IMG/VR virus record: IMGVR_UViG_3300037285_000072
Location: 1-28,954 of that record
Reading direction: 5' to 3' (one strand)
Source: a virus
Length of the DNA stretch: 28,954 nucleotides
Below are positions 20,599 to 28,648 of the stretch, one piece after another; position 1 is the first letter of the stretch; every line of letters begins with the position of its first letter. The notes beneath the pieces are model-generated. The model was not told the DNA's origin. It did not search any database and saw only the letters and a list, made by a program, of their open reading frames with translations. The position numbers were made by a program, and so were the translations under genes.

Positions 20599-22745
20599 AC
20601 GGTGTTCAACCTGATGCGCATACCGTCTTCCTGTAGCTCGTTGATTTGCTCGACTAGACCGATGACTGTTCGCCGGTCAAAGTTCTGGCCTTGTATGTTA
20701 AGGTTTGCGATTAGGGTTTCGGTAGGCGGCTGCATAGCCATTTGTTGCCCGCCGCCGCCCATAGACCCACCACCACCACCGCCGCCTGAGCCGCCACCAC
20801 CGCTACTGCCGCCGCCACTAAGGGCACCTGCCGCCTGAGCAATACCAGTTGCTGCAATAATGCCGAGGTTTATCTTGCCCATAAGTGCAACACGCGCAGC
20901 CAAAACTCCTGTAGGGTCGACGGCCATAGCCGCCATTTCAGCCGCTGCTGTATTCACTATCGTTTGAGCAATAGCCAAGCCTTTCGTTACAGCGATAGAC
21001 GCAATAGCCGCAGCTTTGCTTTCTCCAGCCAGAACATTAAGCAATCCGACTGCATTGCGAAGCGCCGCTTCCCGCAATGAACCAATTGCGCTTTGTGCCT
21101 TTTCTTCTAATGATATTCTTTTTTCTTTTTCTCGGTTTTCAATCTCAGTAATGGCCGCTTCGTGGTCTGCTACTGACTCAAGGGTTGCTTCCCTTGCTTC
21201 TGCTTTGCTGATAAATTCCTTCTCTAAAGCCTCTGCAATTCTTTCTTGTTGTAATTTAAGCTTTAGATCAAGCGCCTCAATCTCTAGAACGTCAAACTCT
21301 TGTATAATCGCCAAACGTGCAGACAGCCTGTCCGCAAGGGTAGACTCATCTTCTACGCCCGCACCTTTACCTGAACCGGTTGGAGTATCTGGATTTTCAC
21401 TTATTGACCCTGAGCCATCAACACCAAGAGACGTGCCCATACCCTGATCGGCTTGCTCGCGGCTTTCTCTTATTGCTTCGGCCTGGCGGCGAAGTGCACC
21501 GGCAAAACCATCAGCGTTAACGGTGCCGGTATTTAGCAGTTCATTATAAGCGGCTTGCGCCTCCGATGAGCCCTGAACGGTTGCGCCAAGCTCAGCTTCA
21601 ATTTCTCGTAAGGATGCAATCTGCTCTCTTGCGCTGGTAATAAACGGGCTGTCATCTGCCTGCCCAATTTCAGCCGCCTTGTTTATTATTTGCTGCTGTT
21701 TGGCAATATCTTCCTGAACACCCAGAAGTCTGCGAGCATTGTCTTCGCCGTTAGAAATTCCAATCCCAAACTCGGCCAAGCCTTCTTTAATAATATCAAA
21801 AGCCGCACCAATAGCCGCACCGATTAAAAGACCTTTTGGGCCAAGTATCACAAAGCCAAGTACGCCAAACTGTGCGGTTATCGGGTTGCCACTTATAAAG
21901 TCCATGGCGCTGGCTGCGCCGTCTAAAAAGTCAGCAAACGCCTCTACGCCAATATCAACAGCATTCTCAATTCCTTCACCTAACGACCCACTGCCTCGTG
22001 TAAATTCTTTGATCATTTGCTCTGATACTGCGGTGATAGTATGAGCAAATTCAACTGCCAAGCGCTGGGAAACTCCTTCAATCGTAAGCCCTATGCGAGA
22101 AAATGCGTCATTAGCTAATTCAACTTTTGCCGCGTCAATATCACTAAGCGAAAGGCCAAGCTCAACAAGTTCAACGCGAGCGCCACGAATGGCGTCGCCA
22201 CCTTGCAACATAAGGTTAACAAGCTCACCATTTCGAATGCCCATCTGCCGCAGCTCATCAGCCGCAGAAGACGTAGACAGCTCAAGCTCTTGCATCCTGT
22301 CTGCAATGGCTGCCATGCGGGCGTCAACATCCATCTCACCCAAAGCATCTGCACTTAGGCCAAGGCGCTCAAACGATGCAGCTGCAGTTCCCGTTCCTCT
22401 CTGCGCCTCACCGATCCGCTGGTTAAGCTTTTCCGTGGCATCGTTCATTATGCCAATGCCAATACCGGCATCGGATGCAGCAATCTGTGTGGCCCGCAGT
22501 CCGTCAATAGTGCCACCAATCTGCCTTGCCAACTTTGCCTGTGCATCAACAGCCGCAAGACCTTTGACAGTCAGCCCAATTGTTAAAGCAGCTCCGGCAG
22601 CAGCAAAGGCAGCTCCAAACTTTGCCGCCGTTACAATGTTGCTTTTCATCTCTCGGCCTAAGCCTTCAAGCCTAGTCCTTGAGCTTCTTACGGCTTCGTC
22701 AAGGCTATCAGTGTTCGCCCCAATAATTACTTCAACGCCAGCCAT
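20595..22745 (-). CDS. Tail tape measure protein
   Basis: The protein has 716 aa, rich in Ala, Gly and charged helices. It starts MAGVEVIIGANTDSLDEAVR and contains a hydrophobic stretch (FGAAFAAAGAALTIGLTVKG, about 44-63) and a second one around 290-310. A coiled-coil region at about 480-550 contains EFDVLEIEALDLKLKLQQER. Residues 644-668 form a run of glycine and serine, and the last 48 residues form a small domain. It sets tail length and is ejected with DNA. The ATG overlaps the stop of the GT chaperone frame (TGATG), the expected position. Confidence 0.85.
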   Translation of the reverse strand: MAGVEVIIGANTDSLDEAVRSSRTRLEGLGREMKSNIVTAAKFGAAFAAAGAALTIGLTVKGLAAVDAQAKLARQIGGTIDGLRATQIAASDAGIGIGIMNDATEKLNQRIGEAQRGTGTAAASFERLGLSADALGEMDVDARMAAIADRMQELELSTSSAADELRQMGIRNGELVNLMLQGGDAIRGARVELVELGLSLSDIDAAKVELANDAFSRIGLTIEGVSQRLAVEFAHTITAVSEQMIKEFTRGSGSLGEGIENAVDIGVEAFADFLDGAASAMDFISGNPITAQFGVLGFVILGPKGLLIGAAIGAAFDIIKEGLAEFGIGISNGEDNARRLLGVQEDIAKQQQIINKAAEIGQADDSPFITSAREQIASLREIEAELGATVQGSSEAQAAYNELLNTGTVNADGFAGALRRQAEAIRESREQADQGMGTSLGVDGSGSISENPDTPTGSGKGAGVEDESTLADRLSARLAIIQEFDVLEIEALDLKLKLQQERIAEALEKEFISKAEAREATLESVADHEAAITEIENREKEKRISLEEKAQSAIGSLREAALRNAVGLLNVLAGESKAAAIASIAVTKGLAIAQTIVNTAAAEMAAMAVDPTGVLAARVALMGKINLGIIAATGIAQAAGALSGGGSSGGGGSGGGGGGGSMGGGGQQMAMQPPTETLIANLNIQGQNFDRRTVIGLVEQINELQEDGMRIRLNTV

Positions 22746-23313
22746 CAGTCATCTCCGTATGCGTCTTCATAGATTTCAGCGGCTTCTGATGCACTCATGC
22801 CCCCGGCGTATTGTTTGGCTGGCGTGTTCATTTCAACTTTCGTTTCTGCTACCCAAAAGAACTCTGTGGGGTGCGTCTTCCAGAAATCAACAGGGTTGTA
22901 ACCCCACATGACCCATATCTGAAACCAGTGCCTAACTAACTTTTGGCCACTTTTTTTTGGGCCTTTTCTACGTCCTTGTCAGTTCCCTTGACACTGCCAA
23001 GATCGACATCAGCGCCAGGCTGACCCATATCAAGAATTGCCGCAAGCGATCCCGCAATGGTTCCCATCTTCCTATAATCAGAAGCCCGGCGTAACTGATC
23101 AGGCGTTACTTTTGCACCGGCATAATTCAGCGCTACTGCATAGGCTCGAAATATTCTAGCGGATGGGTATTTACCTGTGGAAAAAGCCGGGGCCAGCTCA
23201 AAGAACGTGATCACGTTTTCAATGGCTTCAATCAGCCCCCAGATTCCATCCTCTTTGTCGACCTTGTATTCTTTGCCGTCAAACGACAACGTGACTGGCT
23301 CAAGCTGGCTCAT
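22745..23313 (-). CDS. Tail assembly chaperone GT fusion made by -1 frameshift
   Basis: The upstream frame (residues 1-121) is the G protein. After the slippery run, the -1 frame continues 68 residues to TGA at 22745. The T part contains WVMWGYNPVDFWKTHPTEFF, with the NPxDFW and TPxEFF motifs of tail-assembly chaperones, and ends in YEDAYGDD. The fusion is 189 aa, in the normal range. As in lambda and many siphophages, G and GT together coat or guide the tape measure protein during tail polymerisation. The fusion stop overlaps the tape measure start. Confidence 0.8.
22936..23313 (-). CDS. Tail assembly chaperone G (short form), 125 aa
   Basis: This is the zero-frame product, ending in EKAQKKVAKS at TAG 22938-22936. 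It begins MSQLEPVTLSFDGKEYKVDK and has the mixed helical fold expected of gpG-like chaperones (ITFFELAPAFSTGKYPSARI). It lies between the tail tube and tape measure genes. Most ribosomes should make this form and a minority the fusion. Confidence 0.8.
   Translation of the reverse strand: MSQLEPVTLSFDGKEYKVDKEDGIWGLIEAIENVITFFELAPAFSTGKYPSARIFRAYAVALNYAGAKVTPDQLRRASDYRKMGTIAGSLAAILDMGQPGADVDLGSVKGTDKDVEKAQKKVAKS
22951..22957 (-). promoter_or_regulatory. -1 ribosomal frameshift site
   Basis: On the minus strand the heptamer A-AAA-AAA (within CCC followed by eight A) precedes GTGG. In the zero frame the codons are AAA AAA. A -1 slip continues with AGT GGC CAA in the T frame. The run is a canonical bacterial slippery site. 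No strong downstream pseudoknot is evident by eye. Confidence 0.8.
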
Positions 23314-23325
23314 GATTTAACTACC

Positions 23326-23715
23326 CTATGCCGGGGTGTATGTAACTGCGCCTGTACTCATAAGCGTAGCTGTGAATGTTACAGCTTCGTTATACGGCTG
23401 GCCCTCGCTATATGCGCCAAGCTGGAAGTTCCCGGCAATCTCTGCGCCGTCCGTATAAGTCAAAGTAACAGCTTCGCGCAGGGCAGCACCACCGGCAAAC
23501 TTAGCAGCCCGCAAGATTGAATCTTTTGTTACGCCAGAAAGCTCAATAGTAACGCTCGTTTCAGCATCCTCAGCAAGCAAGATTTGCACGCCGTCATCTT
23601 CGTCAGATGTGACGTTAACTGCTTCACCATTGATTGTCAGTGACTTTTCACGCACGCCAAGAATGGCCGCTGCGTCCCACAATAAAACTACCTTCCGCCC
23701 GTATTCGCTTGCCAT
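23326..23715 (-). CDS. Major tail (tube) protein, 129 aa
   Basis: The protein starts MASEYGRKVVLLWDAAAILG and includes LTINGEAVNVTSDEDDGVQI. It has a beta-rich body with VTFTATLMSTGAVTYTPA at the end, the normal composition of the siphophage/GTA tail tube family. The position between the tail terminator-type gene and the chaperone gene is standard. It polymerises into the tube through which DNA passes. No signal or membrane segment is seen. Confidence 0.75.
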   Translation of the reverse strand: MASEYGRKVVLLWDAAAILGVREKSLTINGEAVNVTSDEDDGVQILLAEDAETSVTIELSGVTKDSILRAAKFAGGAALREAVTLTYTDGAEIAGNFQLGAYSEGQPYNEAVTFTATLMSTGAVTYTPA

Positions 23716-23717
23716 GG

Positions 23718-24131
23718 TTATGCTTCCTCGTAGATGATTCTGAACTCTTGAACGCCGTGGCGGGTTATGCCGTCGGGGTCACGCTCAACCGTCTGTGTGA
23801 TGCTGTCAGACCCTATGAACACTGATCCTGTGATAGTAAGTGTACCACGATGCAGCACGTCGTATATAGCGCCCTGAATCTGCTTGACTTGCAGCGCGTT
23901 ACTTGCCCTGCTCCATACATGCACCTGCGCTATGGACTCTTGGCCAGTCTTTGTGTCTGTGTCCCATGGCGTGCTGCTGCCGTCGCTAATGGTTACATAA
24001 GGAAAGGCGGTGTCGTCTTCGGGGTTGCCTGCTTGGCTAGGGTTGTCGTATATGCCAACAATAAGCGCAGACAGGGCCGTGTCAGCATCAAGTGCAGCGT
24101 ATATGCCGATCTGTAACTGGTAGGCGCTCAC
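23718..24131 (-). CDS. Tail terminator/completion protein, DUF3168-like, 137 aa
   Basis: The start is GTG at 24131, overlapping the upstream stop (GTGA). It begins MSAYQLQIGIYAALDADTAL, then VGIYDNPSQ, IAQVHVWSRA and a C-terminus of the DUF3168 type. Such proteins cap the tail tube at the head-proximal end and fix tail completion. Neighbours on both sides (gp10-like and tube protein) are as expected. There are no Cys and no membrane segment. Confidence 0.75.
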   Translation of the reverse strand: MSAYQLQIGIYAALDADTALSALIVGIYDNPSQAGNPEDDTAFPYVTISDGSSTPWDTDTKTGQESIAQVHVWSRASNALQVKQIQGAIYDVLHRGTLTITGSVFIGSDSITQTVERDPDGITRHGVQEFRIIYEEA

Positions 24132-24631
24132 TTGTAAAAATCTCTTGTTGCCTTTGTGACTCCTTCTACCATCTTGTCAATAATGAATCTTTCATTTTCA
24201 AATAAAGCAGGCGTAATAAACGGTCTAGCCTCCATTTTTGTTGTGCCGTATTCAAGCCAAAACGCATACTGAAGCGAGCTAAAAACCTTGGCAGAAAGGC
24301 CGTTTCGATCTGCCTTTATGCTACTAACAAGAAAACCCGTATCTGTTGCGGGCGACTCCCCCGGTGCGGAAGCTTTGTGCGATGCTGAAAGGTTATTCCC
24401 CTCTGACCTTTCACCAACAGGTATGACCTTGCCCCCAATTGTAGCGAAGATTTCAGTATAAACTCTGCCCGTTTTAGTTCCTCTTTGTATCTTTTTTATT
24501 GCGGTAGTTCTTACCGCTTGGGCTCCAGCGTCTAGGGCTTTCTCAGCCTCGCGCCTGCCAGTTTTACCAAGCCGATTGAAAGCTTTTAGCGTATCTTCAA
24601 GCCCTTCTATTCTGCTTAATTCGGCGCTCAT
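24128..24631 (-). CDS. HK97 gp10-like tail completion protein, 167 aa
   Basis: The N-terminus (MSAELSRIEGLEDTLKAFNR) and the C-terminal LEYGTTKMEARPFITPALFE are the standard landmarks of the HK97 gp10 family. The middle is basic with KIQRGTKTGRVYTEI. These proteins act at the head-tail joint during tail attachment. The ATG overlaps the stop of the head closure gene (ATGA), and the next gene overlaps its own stop. I see no deviation from the family. Confidence 0.8.
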   Translation of the reverse strand: MSAELSRIEGLEDTLKAFNRLGKTGRREAEKALDAGAQAVRTTAIKKIQRGTKTGRVYTEIFATIGGKVIPVGERSEGNNLSASHKASAPGESPATDTGFLVSSIKADRNGLSAKVFSSLQYAFWLEYGTTKMEARPFITPALFENERFIIDKMVEGVTKATRDFYK

Positions 24632-24966
24632 ACAGGCACACCCCCATCAAGGTCAATCTCTAAAAACTTGTTTCTAAATTCAAGATTGTTTATAAAGCGG
24701 ATCTGATACGCCCGGCCCCTGACTATTACCCGGTCCGACTCAAGCAAGTCTGTGCGGTATCGAATTATTATCCGGTTGCGCGTGGTCGCGTCTATGCGCT
24801 CGGCGTACAGGCGTTCGTTGCCGGACATTGGTCTAAAGTCGCCACGCAAGCCAACTCGCTTAACGTATGTGATAGTAGTCGCGCCGCCGCCAATGTCGGT
24901 TCTAACTTGGCGCTGAAATTCTACAGGCTCGCGCAACATTCCGGCCTTTACGTCGCAGCACTTCAC
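24628..24966 (-). CDS. Head closure/head-tail adaptor, 112 aa
   Basis: The start is GTG at 24966, overlapping the connector stop. The chain begins MKCCDVKAGMLREPVEFQRQ and has VGLRGDFRPMSGNERLYAER, matching the phage head-tail joining family. Predicted structure is beta-rich. Two adjacent Cys (3 and 4) are unusual but lie in the flexible start. It would close the connector after packaging. Confidence 0.75.
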   Translation of the reverse strand: MKCCDVKAGMLREPVEFQRQVRTDIGGGATTITYVKRVGLRGDFRPMSGNERLYAERIDATTRNRIIIRYRTDLLESDRVIVRGRAYQIRFINNLEFRNKFLEIDLDGGVPV

Positions 24967-25631
24967 AGGCTAATTGCCTTGTAAGTGTTGAGCAGGGAGC
25001 GAGCACCAGACATTTGCATGGCGCTGGCTGTGTCGCAGTCTCCGCGATGCTCAAACATGTACGAGGCCATTTGAATGATGGCAAGCCTAAGGGCTGCTGG
25101 CACGTCTGACGCTGCTGACCCATAGCCTGCGGTGTATTCAATGTCGATACCGTTGGCTCTATCAAGTACCACAGGCCACGTATACCCGCGCTTAACAATC
25201 AATCTGCCAGGCTTCTGCTGTGTGTCAACTATAAATACATCTGCAACAGTAACCGCTAGGCCGTCAGCGTTTATTTCATCAACGCTTTGCAAAGGGTAGC
25301 GCGGGATGATTACTTGTGACGCCCTGCCAGATTGCATAAGCTCATCAACAGAGCCTTGCCGTGTGCCGCTCCACCACTGCTGCCGGTCGTTTGGCCAATG
25401 GTCAAGTGTGAGCTTCCACGTCTGTGTTATCAGTGCCAGGCCGGTATACTCTTCAACCATTTCACGCGCTGCGGTTATGTAAAGCTCTATCTGCGCATTC
25501 TTGGCCGTGTCGTTTGGGTCAAGCTCTAGCTGATCTTTTACGTCAAGCGCAGACACCGGCTCAGCAAGCGGTGCAGTCACTAAACTATGCCCGCGATATT
25601 GGTTGTAATGCAGTGGGTGTCTGAGTGCCAT
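24963..25631 (-). CDS. Head-tail connector protein, gp6-like, 222 aa
   Basis: The sequence has PVSALDVKDQLELDPNDTAK and then QIELYITAAREMVEEYTGLA. LRLAIIQMASYMFEHRGDCD follows near the C-terminus. This pattern is of the phage connector family (HK97 gp6/DUF-type), mostly helical rings attached under the portal. The start MALRHPLHYNQYRGHSLVTA has no signal. The gene follows a 63-aa gene without a large gap. The portal itself is not in the window. Confidence 0.75.
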   Translation of the reverse strand: MALRHPLHYNQYRGHSLVTAPLAEPVSALDVKDQLELDPNDTAKNAQIELYITAAREMVEEYTGLALITQTWKLTLDHWPNDRQQWWSGTRQGSVDELMQSGRASQVIIPRYPLQSVDEINADGLAVTVADVFIVDTQQKPGRLIVKRGYTWPVVLDRANGIDIEYTAGYGSAASDVPAALRLAIIQMASYMFEHRGDCDTASAMQMSGARSLLNTYKAISL

Positions 25632-25634
25632 AGA

Positions 25635-25826
25635 TTAGCCCCTGTGCTTGGCGGCGGTCGGCTTTGTGTACTTCGGCTTCGGTAGCTCTTTGGCAGGCGC
25701 AAGGGCCTTGCCGTCACGCACAGCCATCTCTGCGATTGTGCCCTCTACCTCGGTGCCCGCTTTAAGATTGAAGGTTGTATGGCCGTCTGGTGCCACGTTG
25801 TAATCGTGAGTTAATGTGACTTTCAT
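25635..25826 (-). CDS. Small hypothetical head-region protein, 63 aa
   Basis: The ATG has AAGGTG about 6 nt upstream. The protein begins MKVTLTHDYNVAPDGHTTFN, continues with LKAGTEVEGTIAEMAV, and ends in a basic Lys/Pro tail (KYTKPTAAKHRG). This is the composition of small phage head proteins of unknown role. It is preceded by a hairpin in the message. It may be a minor structural or DNA-binding protein. Confidence 0.6.
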   Translation of the reverse strand: MKVTLTHDYNVAPDGHTTFNLKAGTEVEGTIAEMAVRDGKALAPAKELPKPKYTKPTAAKHRG

Positions 25827-25846
25827 CGCAGCACCTTGTAATAATT

Positions 25847-25864
25847 AGGGCCGTCCGTGGCCCT
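25847..25864 (-). other. Intergenic hairpin after the 25872-26279 gene
   Basis: AGGGCC and GGCCCT form a perfect 6-bp stem with a six-base loop. Only an AT-rich, not T-only, sequence follows on the minus strand, so it is more likely an mRNA stability or attenuation element than a full terminator. Confidence 0.55.
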
Positions 25865-25871
25865 GAGTAGC

Positions 25872-26279
25872 TTAAAGGACAGACTGTACGCTAAAGCCCT
25901 TCGGCTCTTGATGCAGGTATTCGCGCACACCGACAACAGATACAGCGCAGTTAGTTTCGCCGCCAATAGTAAAGCGGGCGCGGACGTATTGCTTGCTGCC
26001 GATATACCCAAACTGATACGCGGTGTTCGCGGCCAGGGTAGGCTCAGAGCCCAAAATGTCCGCGTCTGCCACGTTGGTGAATGTAGAATTGTCAATTGAT
26101 TCCTCAAGGAATACAGCGGCATCACCAGCCGTACCAGTTTTTGCGCCAGTTGATACGGCAAACAAAACGCCGTCAGACCCGCGCAAGTTAATTGACTGGC
26201 CTGTTACGTTTCCGGTCGCTACCTGCGGTCGGATGCTTTCTACTACATCAGCGCGTGCGTTTGTGTCACGAGTCGCCAT
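25872..26279 (-). CDS. Probable capsid-associated structural protein, 135 aa
   Basis: GAGGG stands before the ATG. The protein reads MATRDTNARADVVESIRPQV, later LRGSDGVLFAVSTGAKTGTA, AAVFLEESIDNSTFTNVADA, and YQFGYIGSKQYVRARFTIGG, an all-beta pattern. It lies directly after the major capsid gene, where decoration or head-stabilising proteins are usual, and it is enclosed by stem-loops on both sides. I do not recognise a named family. A decoration protein is the best guess, and a minor head protein is the alternative. Confidence 0.6.
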   Translation of the reverse strand: MATRDTNARADVVESIRPQVATGNVTGQSINLRGSDGVLFAVSTGAKTGTAGDAAVFLEESIDNSTFTNVADADILGSEPTLAANTAYQFGYIGSKQYVRARFTIGGETNCAVSVVGVREYLHQEPKGFSVQSVL

Positions 26280-26303
26280 ATTATTACCCTCTAAATTAAG
26301 TTA

Positions 26304-26319
26304 TGGGGCCGAAGCCCCA
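26304..26319 (-). other. UUCG-loop hairpin after the major capsid gene
   Basis: On the minus strand TGGGGC-TTCG-GCCCCA is a 6-bp stem with the very stable UUCG tetraloop, placed 6 nt after the capsid stop. ATAACTTAATTT follows, not a T run. It may protect the capsid message 3' end or cause partial termination. Confidence 0.65.
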
Positions 26320-26324
26320 AGCGA

Positions 26325-27629
26325 TTATGAAGAAAATTTAATGATCTTCATCGCTTCGAAGTTAATTACATCGCCCCCAACACGTTTGGTTGTGTAGAAC
26401 TTAATGTAGGGCTTTGAGGTAAACGGATCACGCAACACTCGGACGCCGATACGGTCAACGATCTGATAAGTCTCGTTCATATCACCGTAGGCGATTGACA
26501 GAGAGTTCGCGCCGATCTGCGGCATATCCTCAAACTCAAGGATTGGATAGCCAAGCAGAGTGGCCGGTTGAGCTGCACCGATACCCGGTGCCCACAAGTA
26601 AGTGCCGTCTTCTGCCTTCAACTGCCGAACCTGGCCAGTGGCATTACGCGGCATAAACCAACGGCTGTTAGGGCGGTATCCTTGCTTCAAGCTGTAGATA
26701 GCATCCAGCAATACATCGCCGCCAGTTCCGTCAGTAGCAAAGCCGCCGGATACGCCAGTGCTGACCTGCTGAATGCTACCCGGCAAAGTTGTGCCCGCTG
26801 GGTAGGTCAGGAAGCCGCGTGGCTTGCCAACACCGTCACCAACTACAAAGGCCGCGTTTTCTTTACGCGCAAACTTGGTGGCGACTTTTTCAGCGAGCCA
26901 TGATTCCAGATCAACCAAGGAATCATCTAGCAACTTCTGAGTGATAAGAGGCTGTGCGTACATCTCGTGTACAGGGATGCGCCATGCGGCAAGTTTCGGT
27001 GTGCTGGTATCGGGTCGGCTTTCTGTCTCGCCTACCCACCCTGAGCCCACTTCGTCAAGGTCAAATATGCCTTCCAGTGCATCAGTGCCGATTGATAGTA
27101 CGTTGGCAACCTGGCGCATGGGTGAGGTTTCAAAGATTTTGGTGACGATCCGGCCAGAGGTATCAGGCTCAACAAAGTAACCGCCGTCAGGATCTGATCC
27201 TACAGACAGAGATTTCAACGCATCAGGCTGGTTTGCGTAGCGGTCGCCTTTGCGCATCCACTCCTTAAAGTGGGCCTTGTATTCGCTCAGACCCTTTGGC
27301 CCGAAGTCCTTGACCAGCTCAGAGGCAGGAATCCCCCGGCTCTTTGCAACCATGCGTGCAAACTGGTCGGCCTTTTCTTGCATCTTGCCAGAGGTGCCAT
27401 CATCAGCAACCGGCGCTCGGCGTGCAAATGCGTTTTCAGCTTCGGTCAACCGGGTCTTGATTGCGCCCAGCTCGTCCAGTTGCGCGTTCATTTTGGTAAG
27501 CTGACCTTCCAGCAGGGGGTCAGCCTTACCGTCTTTTTCGATCTGAACTAAACGCTCGTCGTTCTTTTTCTTGAACTCGTCAAACGTTTTGCCAAGACCT
27601 TCGATTACGTCCTTCAGCTCATCAGCCAT
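26325..27629 (-). CDS. Major capsid protein, HK97 family, 434 aa
   Basis: The first ~110 residues are charged and helical (FDEFKKKNDERLVQIEKDGK, about 16-35), like the HK97 delta/scaffold domain cut by the prohead protease. The fold region begins near SVGSDPDGGYFVEPDTSGRI (about 142-161), continues with ETSPMRQVANVLSIGTDALE, and ends VGGDVINFEAMKIIKFSS. ATG overlaps the protease stop (TAATG). The protein forms the icosahedral shell. A GC hairpin directly follows the gene. Confidence 0.9.
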   Translation of the reverse strand: MADELKDVIEGLGKTFDEFKKKNDERLVQIEKDGKADPLLEGQLTKMNAQLDELGAIKTRLTEAENAFARRAPVADDGTSGKMQEKADQFARMVAKSRGIPASELVKDFGPKGLSEYKAHFKEWMRKGDRYANQPDALKSLSVGSDPDGGYFVEPDTSGRIVTKIFETSPMRQVANVLSIGTDALEGIFDLDEVGSGWVGETESRPDTSTPKLAAWRIPVHEMYAQPLITQKLLDDSLVDLESWLAEKVATKFARKENAAFVVGDGVGKPRGFLTYPAGTTLPGSIQQVSTGVSGGFATDGTGGDVLLDAIYSLKQGYRPNSRWFMPRNATGQVRQLKAEDGTYLWAPGIGAAQPATLLGYPILEFEDMPQIGANSLSIAYGDMNETYQIVDRIGVRVLRDPFTSKPYIKFYTTKRVGGDVINFEAMKIIKFSS

Positions 27630-28261
27630 TAGGAATATCCTTTAAGTTTGTTTAAGAGGTTTCGTGTCGCTTCAAGCGCCTCAGCCTCAGAATCACTCTG
27701 ATCAGATGCCGCTTTGTAACCACGGCTTGCAATAGCCGTGGCTTCTTTTCTTGAGTATCCAGCGTCACGCAGGAGCCTCTCAAAATCTTTGATGGACTTT
27801 ACGCTAGTAATCATGGCTTCGGGATTAGCGCCGAATGTCACCAGGCTGATCTCCATCAGATCAACTTCTTCAATCATTAGGCCATGATTCATGCCAAAAG
27901 CGCCACCGGGCGGGATATTAAAGCCCACACTCATGGCGTCAAGGATGCCTTCTTTCAGCAGGGCGAATGTCTCGCGACCCTGTTGCGTTTCCATGATAAT
28001 TCGGCCTTTGACAAACAGGCCGTTATCGTCTTCTTGAATGTCGGTGTACTTGCCAACCAGGTTGCGAATGTCGTGCTGCAAAAGCATCTTTGGCATACGG
28101 CCTGTTTCTTTAGCTTTGGCAATGGTGTTCTTAAAAGCGCCCTTCATGATTACGTCGCCATCAGAATCCTGCACGCCGAACACGCTGGCATAGCCTTCAA
28201 ACATGCCGGTGTCTTCTATGGCCTTGATCTGCAAGCTGCCCGTAAAGTGCTTTTGATTCAT
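27629..28261 (-). CDS. Prohead protease, HK97 family, 210 aa
   Basis: A serine-protease core of the HK97 U35/herpes-assemblin type is seen: H63 in LLQHD and S111 in DAMSVGF, with FEGYASVFGVQDSDGDVI (21-38) before them and EISLVTFGANPEA (137-149) after. The C-terminal ~60 residues are an Ala/Glu/Lys helix. It cuts the capsid N-terminal domain during maturation. GAGG lies 7 nt before the ATG. It is the first gene of the late operon in this window. Confidence 0.9.
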   Translation of the reverse strand: MNQKHFTGSLQIKAIEDTGMFEGYASVFGVQDSDGDVIMKGAFKNTIAKAKETGRMPKMLLQHDIRNLVGKYTDIQEDDNGLFVKGRIIMETQQGRETFALLKEGILDAMSVGFNIPPGGAFGMNHGLMIEEVDLMEISLVTFGANPEAMITSVKSIKDFERLLRDAGYSRKEATAIASRGYKAASDQSDSEAEALEATRNLLNKLKGYS

Positions 28262-28304
28262 GCCTGCGCCTCATAGTTGCGCTGTGGTTCTATAACTTTG
28301 GGTG

Positions 28305-28313
28305 ATGATAGCA
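28305..28313 (-). promoter_or_regulatory. Extended -10 promoter of the structural operon
   Basis: The minus strand reads TGC-TATCAT about 45 nt before the protease ATG. No convincing -35 is seen. It lies just past the 28341-28361 terminator, so the late operon appears to start here. Confidence 0.45.
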
Positions 28314-28340
28314 CATTTTGCGAAAGTAAAGTACAGGCGT

Positions 28341-28361
28341 AAAAAAACCCGCGTCTGCGGG
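28341..28361 (-). terminator. Intrinsic terminator of the right-hand cassette
   Basis: On the minus strand CCCGC and GCGGG pair with a four-base loop, followed by seven T. It closes the leftward small-gene cassette that enters from the right edge. Confidence 0.85.
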
Positions 28362-28474
28362 TCTGGCTGTCTCGTAGTTTATGCGTCCAAATCACCCCCT
28401 AACCGTACTACAAGGAGATGCGGGGGCTCTGGCTGGCAATGTTATTAGCGCCACCTTTGCCTGGGCTGAACCGT
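28362..28474. other. Gene-free spacer with short repeats
   Basis: No gene is seen. GTAGT/ACTAC arms and two imperfect copies of a GGG-TCTGGCTG-like segment (28358-28371 and 28423-28437) lie here. It may be part of the 3' region of the right cassette. Confidence 0.35.
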
Positions 28475-28648
28475 TTATTCTTCTTTGCCAAGCTTCCGAT
28501 CAATCCGCCCGCGCTCAACCGCATGGCTCATGGTGACAAGTATCCACACCGGAACCCAGAAGCCCGCTGTGATTACTGAAAGCACCAAGTGCAGCAGGTG
28601 TGATGTGCTGTGGTCTGCGCGTCTTGCTAGTAGTTGTGATTTGTTCAT
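28475..28648 (-). CDS. Small membrane protein resembling phage immunity-type proteins, 57 aa
   Basis: The ATG at 28648 has AGGAAGG upstream and overlaps the previous stop (ATGA). The chain begins MNKSQLLARRADHSTSHLLH, followed by LVLSVITAGFWVPVWILVTM, one or two membrane segments, and ends in a charged tail (ERGRIDRKLGKEE). The layout LLHLVLS...FWVPVWIL recalls short membrane proteins of the superinfection-immunity type, but the match is by feel. It is the last gene of the right-hand cassette. Confidence 0.55.
   Translation of the reverse strand: MNKSQLLARRADHSTSHLLHLVLSVITAGFWVPVWILVTMSHAVERGRIDRKLGKEE

Noticed and set aside
22093-22911. 272-aa rightward ORF opposite the tape measure gene
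   Set aside because: It is a shadow of the Ala/Ser-rich tape measure coding strand, with no ribosome binding site and a skewed Ser/Ala/Pro composition.
24902-25198. 98-aa leftward ORF overlapping connector and head closure genes
   Set aside because: Both overlapping genes are recognisable families in another frame; this one is not protein-like.
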